Shown piece after piece: positions 59,206-64,000 of a stretch of 64,000 bases of DNA. The translations under genes and the position numbers were made by a program. Under the pieces are notes generated by a model that worked only from the letters and a program-made list of their open reading frames with translations, was not told where the DNA came from and did no database searches. Within the stretch, counting starts at the first letter, position 1. The number at the start of each line of letters is the position of its first letter. The stretch comes from Halonotius sp046719765 (lineage in GTDB: Archaea > Halobacteriota > Halobacteria > Halobacteriales > Haloferacaceae): contig NZ_JABEBY010000008.1 of the NCBI RefSeq assembly GCF_046719765.1, positions 62,001 through 126,000 of the forward strand. Direction: 5' to 3'.

Positions 59206-61587
59206 CTACTGCTCCACTGTCGATGACGCCGCAGTCAGTTCTTGCAGTAGCGTCACAGCCGGCGATTTCGACAGCGGTTCGTTCCCGTTTCCGCACTGCG
59301 GCGACTGCACGCAGGCTGGACAGCCGTCGGCACAGTCACAGTCATCGATCAGCCGGGCCGTGCGCGTCATCAACTCCTCGACGACCTCGAAGCCGGCTTC
59401 GGTGAGGCCGACGCCGCCAGGGTAGCCGTCGTAGATGAAGACAGTCGCCCGCTCGGTGTGGGGGTGGTGTGGGATCGACAGTCCGCCGATGTCGCCGCGG
59501 TCACAGAGCAGCATGAACGGGAACAGCGAGATCATGCCATGCTCGGCGGCGTGGATACCGCCGTTGAACGCCCAGTCGGAGTGCGCCTCTCGGAGTTCGC
59601 GTTCGACCGCTGGCGGGACGGTGAAGTAGAGGGCCTTTGTTCGCAGCGTCGTTTCGGGGAGGTCGAGTGATTCCTCGCCGATGACCTCGCCCGTGCGACG
59701 ATCTTTTCGCTGGAAGCCGGTAATCCGCTCGGTGACGGTGACATCGGCGAAATGGACGGTTGCCTCGGCGTCGTCATCGGCGTCAGCAGCAGCGTCACCC
59801 GTCGCGTACGGCAGCGATTTTGTGTCAAGATCCTCGTTGACAACGACCGATTTCTCCGAGAGCACCTGTGTGTAGTAGTCGGCCCACGAGGACTGGAGTT
59901 CGGCGACATCGCGGTCGAGATCGAGGTCGGTCACCTCGTAGGTCTGGCCCTGCTGGTGGTAGATCGCGCCGCGGTGGGCGTCCCGGAGGGCGTCGTCGAA
60001 GCCGAGCGTGGCGATCACGTCGTTGTTGCGAGCGTCCATGAGGCGGATCTCGCGGTCGCCGACAGTTCGGAGGCTCATCTCGTGTTGTGGGCTGCCGTCG
60101 CCGTCGTGCAGCCAGCGAATGCCGGCATCCGTCTCGCGGCGGTTGAGCCGACCGTCCTCACCGAGTTCGGCGACAACGTCCGGAAAATCGTCACCAAAGT
60201 GAGCCTCGTCGTCGGTTGACAGCCAGTTTTCGGCCGCGGCGCAGGCAACGTGATCCGCCAGCAGTTCGCGGTTGTCGGGATCAACGATGGCCTGCTCGGG
60301 GTCGGCCTCAAAGAACTCGTCGGGGTGGTTCATCAGATACTGATCGAGTTGATCCTCGCCGCCGACGAACGCGACGAGCGCGGGATCGGTGCCGCGACCC
60401 GCCCGGCCGGCCTGCTGGGAGGCCGACATCCGCGTGCCAGGGTAGCCGTCGAGGATCACCGCGTCGAGACCCCCAATGTCGACGCCGAGTTCGAGAGCGT
60501 TCGTACTCCAGATGCCGCGCAGGTCGCCGGACTGGAGGTCGGCTTCGATCTGTCGACGGGTGTCGTTGTTGAGTGCGGCCTGATAGGCGCGGATCTTGCT
60601 TGCGAGGTCGCGCTCGCCACGATTGTGGAGTTCGTCCGCGCTCTCGGTGGCGTACTGCTCGGCGGCTTGGCGGGCGCGCGTAAACGCCAGCGTCTGGTAG
60701 CCGCGGGCGACGAGATCAACGAACAGCGATTTCGACTCGGTGTGACTCGACCGCCGCCGACCGGAGCCGTGGCCGCGCTGTGGGTCGTCGTACTCGGGTG
60801 GGTTCCACAGCAGCCAGTGTCGCGGCCCGCGCGCGCTGGTGTCGTCGTCGACGAGCGCAAAGGTCGACTCGTCGCGGCCGGTGATTCTGGCGGCGTGTTC
60901 GACCGGGTTGCCGATGGTCGCCGAACAGCAGACGAACTGCGGGTCGCTGTCGTATCGCTCACAGATCCGGTTGAGTCGCCGAAGCACGAGGGCGACCTGC
61001 GTCCCGAAGACGCCGCGGTAGCCGTGAATCTCGTCGATGACGACGGTTTCCAACGAGGAAAAGAACCACTCCCACAAGCGGTTTGCATAGGGCAGCAGCG
61101 CGTAATGCAGCATATCCGGGTTCGAGAGCAGGACGGTCGGCCGGCGGTCGCGGACATCTCGCTTTTCGCTGTCCGACAGGCGGCCGGTGTACTGTGCGAC
61201 CGAGACGCGGCTGCCAAAACCGAGGTCGTGGGCGAGTTCCGACAGCGTGTCGTCTTGGTCGGCGATCAGCGCATTTTGCGGGCCGAGATAGAGGGTTCGG
61301 CCGCCGTGATCCATCGCGCGCTCGAAGGCCGGCACGGTGTACGAGAGGCTCTTGCCGCTGGCGGTTTCGGTGGCGATAACGGTGTTGTCGCCGTCGCGGA
61401 TCGCGTTGATCGCGGTGGCCTGATGCTCATAGAGGTCGTCGATCCCGCGGTCGGCGAGGGCGGATTCGAGGCGGGGTTCGAGATCAATATCGGCAAAGGT
61501 GGCCTCGCGTGCTGGGAGGGTGCGGTGGGCGACAATCTGGCCGTCGTAGTGTGGGCGCGCTCGCAGCCAGTCGACGAACTCGTTCAC
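59206..61587 (-). CDS. Hrq1-type DEAD/DEAH helicase with DUF1998 zinc domain
   Basis: The 793-residue protein has Walker A TETASGKS (about 72-79), VIDEIHGYRGVFG as DEIH box, CCSATIGNP, FTRARQAAE, and AGRAGRGTDP. The C-terminal DUF1998 region has four cysteines in DCDCADGCPACVQSPQCG. This is the RecQ4-like Hrq1 family, a 3'-5' DNA helicase in repair. It converges with the PemK-type gene. Length is normal for the family. Confidence 0.93.
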   Translation of the reverse strand: MNEFVDWLRARPHYDGQIVAHRTLPAREATFADIDLEPRLESALADRGIDDLYEHQATAINAIRDGDNTVIATETASGKSLSYTVPAFERAMDHGGRTLYLGPQNALIADQDDTLSELAHDLGFGSRVSVAQYTGRLSDSEKRDVRDRRPTVLLSNPDMLHYALLPYANRLWEWFFSSLETVVIDEIHGYRGVFGTQVALVLRRLNRICERYDSDPQFVCCSATIGNPVEHAARITGRDESTFALVDDDTSARGPRHWLLWNPPEYDDPQRGHGSGRRRSSHTESKSLFVDLVARGYQTLAFTRARQAAEQYATESADELHNRGERDLASKIRAYQAALNNDTRRQIEADLQSGDLRGIWSTNALELGVDIGGLDAVILDGYPGTRMSASQQAGRAGRGTDPALVAFVGGEDQLDQYLMNHPDEFFEADPEQAIVDPDNRELLADHVACAAAENWLSTDDEAHFGDDFPDVVAELGEDGRLNRRETDAGIRWLHDGDGSPQHEMSLRTVGDREIRLMDARNNDVIATLGFDDALRDAHRGAIYHQQGQTYEVTDLDLDRDVAELQSSWADYYTQVLSEKSVVVNEDLDTKSLPYATGDAAADADDDAEATVHFADVTVTERITGFQRKDRRTGEVIGEESLDLPETTLRTKALYFTVPPAVERELREAHSDWAFNGGIHAAEHGMISLFPFMLLCDRGDIGGLSIPHHPHTERATVFIYDGYPGGVGLTEAGFEVVEELMTRTARLIDDCDCADGCPACVQSPQCGNGNEPLSKSPAVTLLQELTAASSTVEQ

Positions 61588-61708
61588 GATTCCTGTTTGC
61601 GATCGGCGATGCTAACGGTTGTGATCCGTGGGCACGATCTATGCGGTGGGACATCCAACGAGGTCGCCAAACCGATTAATTCACAACGGCTGAGAGAAAC
61701 GTTGAGAC

Positions 61709-62146
61709 ATGTACGAGACGGTGCTGTTTCCGACTGATGGAAGTGAGGCGGCAACCGAAGCTGCCACTCACGCGATCGATTTGGCGGACAAACACGATGC
61801 CGACATGCACATCCTCTACGTCGTCGACCACGAGCGCGTGAGCCAGATGGCCCCCAAACTCGGCAGCGACCATATCAAAGGGACACTCCAAGAGGAGGGC
61901 GAACGCATCACCGACGATGTCGCCGACATGGCGAACGCCGAGGGGATCAACACGGTCGTCAGCATCCGAGAGGGCGCGCCCGGCCAGACCATCACCACCT
62001 ACGCCGAGGATGTTGGTGCTGATACGATCGTGATGGGCACCAACGGCCGCACAGGGATGGATCGGCTCCTGATGGGGAGTGTCGCCGAACGCGTGATCCA
62101 AAACACCGAGCTGCCGGTGATGACCGTCAAGCGCGCGGCGGACTAA
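61709..62146 (+). CDS. Universal stress protein (UspA family)
   Basis: The 145-residue product shows ETVLFPTDGSEAATEAATHA at the N-terminus and the ATP-binding GTNGRTGMDRLLMGSVAERVIQ motif (G-2x-G-9x-G-S/T) near 110-132, ending LPVMTVKRAAD. It is cytoplasmic and likely binds ATP. A GATTAATTC box about 35 bases upstream could be its promoter. Confidence 0.94.
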   Translation: MYETVLFPTDGSEAATEAATHAIDLADKHDADMHILYVVDHERVSQMAPKLGSDHIKGTLQEEGERITDDVADMANAEGINTVVSIREGAPGQTITTYAEDVGADTIVMGTNGRTGMDRLLMGSVAERVIQNTELPVMTVKRAAD

Positions 62147-62212
62147 CTCGCCTGGTCAGCACCCACGCACACAAGGATAAGGGATTTATGAGACTGTCTC
62201 CTTCCGCCTGAT

Positions 62213-63232
62213 ATGACCGGCTCCCCGCTCACATGGCTCAGCGACCAGCTGTTCACCATGGGGGTGTTGTCGGACGCGCTGATCTGGGTTGTCATGCTGC
62301 TGTTTGCGGCCGCCGGCCTCACCGAGTGGTACGGCCGCCGCTCAGGAACCGATCTCATGCAGCAGGCGCGGGTGACCGCAACAACCGCCTGGATCGGCTT
62401 CGGGCTGTTTTGGCTCAACTCGGTGCCGTTCTGGTGGTTCGAACACCAGAGCTTCGTTGAGGCCTTGCTGGCGTTGATCGGCGCGCCGGCCTGCTTCTAT
62501 GCGGCCTACGAGCTGTATACCGGCCGGACAACGCTGTTTGTCCTCTCGCGAGCGATCGCCGTCATGGGGTTCATCTATCTTCCCTTCGAGACCATCCCGG
62601 CGATCACGGTCGGTGGGCTCTCGCTGCCGGCTCCCCGCCAGTATCTGATCGAAGTGACGACTGTCATCACCGGCTGGATCATCTCGGCGGCGGGCTACTC
62701 GCCTGCCCTCGTCGAGAGCCCCGAGGGGTTCATGGCGACCTACCAGTGGACGCTGAGCGACGGCCACATCTACAACGTCTACATTGTCTTGGCATGTACC
62801 GGCCTCGGCAGCATCGCCGTCTTCAGTGGCCTGATCGCGGCTGTGAGAGCACCTCTCACCCGAAAGCTCCGCGCGCTGGCGGTGGCCGTCCCGATCATCT
62901 TCGTGCTCAACGTGTTCCGCACCGCCTTCATCTCGATCGCCGCCGGCAACCAGCTGATGCATTGGTTCCCCGATGCGGTGCTGTTCCTGTTTGGCGAGAC
63001 GAACCCCTATCGCGTCTCGTTCCTTGTCTCCGACCGCATTCTCAGCCAACTCGGGGCGGTCGTCGCGCTCATGGCGATCACCTATCTTGTCGTCCGTGAG
63101 CTTCCGGAGCTGTTGACTGTCTTGGAGGATGTGCTCTACCTCATCACCGGCGAGGATCACGACCTGCAGGCCGCCTTGGAGCTGCCACGCGAGCCGGTCG
63201 CCGAACAGCCCGGTGCCCGCCACAGCGACTGA
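62213..63232 (+). CDS. artA: Archaeosortase A
   Basis: The 339-residue membrane protein has about eight spans. Catalytic residues Cys195 (YIVLACTGLGS), Arg236 (NVFRTAFI) and Arg275 (VSDRILS) are separated by 41 and 39 residues, the same spacing I recall for the Cys173/Arg214/Arg253 triad of Haloferax volcanii ArtA. It cuts PGF-CTERM proteins such as the S-layer glycoprotein and links them to lipid. A GATTTATGA box about 28 bases upstream supports a leaderless ATG at 62213. No PGF-CTERM substrate is encoded in the window. Confidence 0.95.
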   Translation: MTGSPLTWLSDQLFTMGVLSDALIWVVMLLFAAAGLTEWYGRRSGTDLMQQARVTATTAWIGFGLFWLNSVPFWWFEHQSFVEALLALIGAPACFYAAYELYTGRTTLFVLSRAIAVMGFIYLPFETIPAITVGGLSLPAPRQYLIEVTTVITGWIISAAGYSPALVESPEGFMATYQWTLSDGHIYNVYIVLACTGLGSIAVFSGLIAAVRAPLTRKLRALAVAVPIIFVLNVFRTAFISIAAGNQLMHWFPDAVLFLFGETNPYRVSFLVSDRILSQLGAVVALMAITYLVVRELPELLTVLEDVLYLITGEDHDLQAALELPREPVAEQPGARHSD

Positions 63233-63233
63233 A

Positions 63234-64000
63234 TCACCGATTCGATTCTGTAGAGAGTAACTCGTCTGGTGCGCCGGCCAATGCTTCCAGCGCGTCGGCC
63301 TCGACGTGATGGAGGTCGCCAGGGATCACGAGGAGATGCAGCGGCTCGCCAAAGGATTGTTCCGCTAACGCTGACAGCCGATCAGCGACGACAACAGGAT
63401 CAGGACTCCCAGCACGAGCGACGACGACCGCGAGTTCATCTTGCCAGTCGGTTGCGAGCAGTTCGGCGGCGTAATCGGCTCGCATATACGGGTCGTCAGT
63501 GTCGAGCGCGGCCAGATCGCGGTGGCTGTCGACCTTGATGTCGAGATAGACGAGCGTGTGCAGCCCCCGCTCGCGGTTGGCGTCGATGCTTTCGATCACG
63601 CTGGGCGGGACGTTTCCCGCGCCGTGCAGGCCGGGAAACGGCAGCGTGACCGCCTTGCCGAACCGGTAATTTTGCAGGCCGGTCAGCCCGCTGGCGGCGG
63701 TTTCGGCGGTGACGCCGTGGATCACGCGGGTGTCGATCCCGCGGTCGGCCGCCCGCACCCGGAGATCAGCGTGGGTCGTCGAGATCATCGTATCGCCTGC
63801 GGTGAGAAAGACGGCGTCGCCGTCCTCGGCAGCCTGCAGAATCGGCTCGGGGTTCTGTTCGACGCCCGCTCGGTCGCGCACCTCGATCTCGGTGTCGTGG
63901 TGGGCTTCGAGATCGGCGACATCGGCTCCGAGCAGCCGGCTGGTGTAGAACTCCGCAAAGACACGGTCGGCTGCCTGGAGTGCCGCCTCGCCCTCGCGGG
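63234..64000 (-). CDS. dph5: Diphthine synthase, N-terminus outside window
   Basis: The frame is open to the window end, so about 255 C-terminal residues are visible and the start codon lies beyond 64000. Visible blocks are FAEFYTSRLLGADVADLEA, FLTAGDTMISTTHADLRVRA, VIHGVTAETAASGLTGLQNYRFGKAVTLPFP and VVVARAGSPDPVV, the tetrapyrrole-methylase fold of Dph5. It methylates the modified histidine of elongation factor 2 during diphthamide synthesis. The stop is two bases from the artA stop (convergent). Confidence 0.94.
   Translation of the reverse strand, partial: REGEAALQAADRVFAEFYTSRLLGADVADLEAHHDTEIEVRDRAGVEQNPEPILQAAEDGDAVFLTAGDTMISTTHADLRVRAADRGIDTRVIHGVTAETAASGLTGLQNYRFGKAVTLPFPGLHGAGNVPPSVIESIDANRERGLHTLVYLDIKVDSHRDLAALDTDDPYMRADYAAELLATDWQDELAVVVARAGSPDPVVVADRLSALAEQSFGEPLHLLVIPGDLHHVEADALEALAGAPDELLSTESNR

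Overview
This window is chromosomal DNA of a halophilic archaeon (class Halobacteria). The evidence is strongly acidic, lysine-poor proteins, high G+C in nearly all genes, AT-rich TATA-like boxes about 25 bases before many start codons (leaderless transcripts), archaeal RNA polymerase subunits D, N and K, archaeal ribosomal proteins, isopentenyl phosphate kinase, pantoate kinase with phosphopantothenate synthetase, diphthine synthase and archaeosortase A. The species cannot be read from the sequence.

Layout. 0-8 kb: a truncated MBL-fold hydrolase, a large acidic coiled-coil protein followed by a HisG-like protein, an Mrp-type Fe-S carrier ATPase, a lipoprotein, and the isoprenoid kinases ipk and mvk. 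8.6-15.9 kb: a long minus-strand information-processing operon in the order tRNA-Ser, rps13, rps4, rps11, rpoD, tRNA-Leu, rpl18e, rpl13, rps9, rpoN, rpoK, eno, rps2, with a Tat lipoprotein gene lying between rps2 and mvk. 16-21 kb: a complete sugar-type ABC importer. 21-23.5 kb: a sodium-solute symporter with an overlapping 34-residue membrane peptide gene, then an RNase Z-like hydrolase. 23.9-27.6 kb: an Lhr-type helicase, a small membrane protein and a VOC protein.

27.6-34.6 kb is the accessory part. A two-gene AT-rich island of unknown function sits against a minus-strand run of six closely spaced genes: a SRAP/HMCES-type peptidase, a MntA/HepT toxin-antitoxin pair, an HVO_A0114-type DNA-binding protein with a small partner, and a Dna2-like nuclease-helicase. 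This is the best candidate here for an undescribed system.

34.7-64 kb is mostly core: an RNase H-like exonuclease, a bactofilin-like protein, YchF, a pterin dehydratase, a RelE-type pair, an aminotransferase, a ferritin-like protein, two divergent rhodaneses, a cold-shock protein, the CoA pathway pair (PPS and PoK) around a large Tat lipoprotein, a non-discriminating-type AspRS, a Bax1-like nuclease, a NOP2/Sun RNA methyltransferase with a PUA-like partner, a PAC2 protein, grpE-dnaK, a winged-helix/PemK toxin-antitoxin pair, an Hrq1-type helicase, a universal stress protein, archaeosortase A, and diphthine synthase cut by the window end. No rRNA gene, CRISPR array, transposase or replication origin was recognised.
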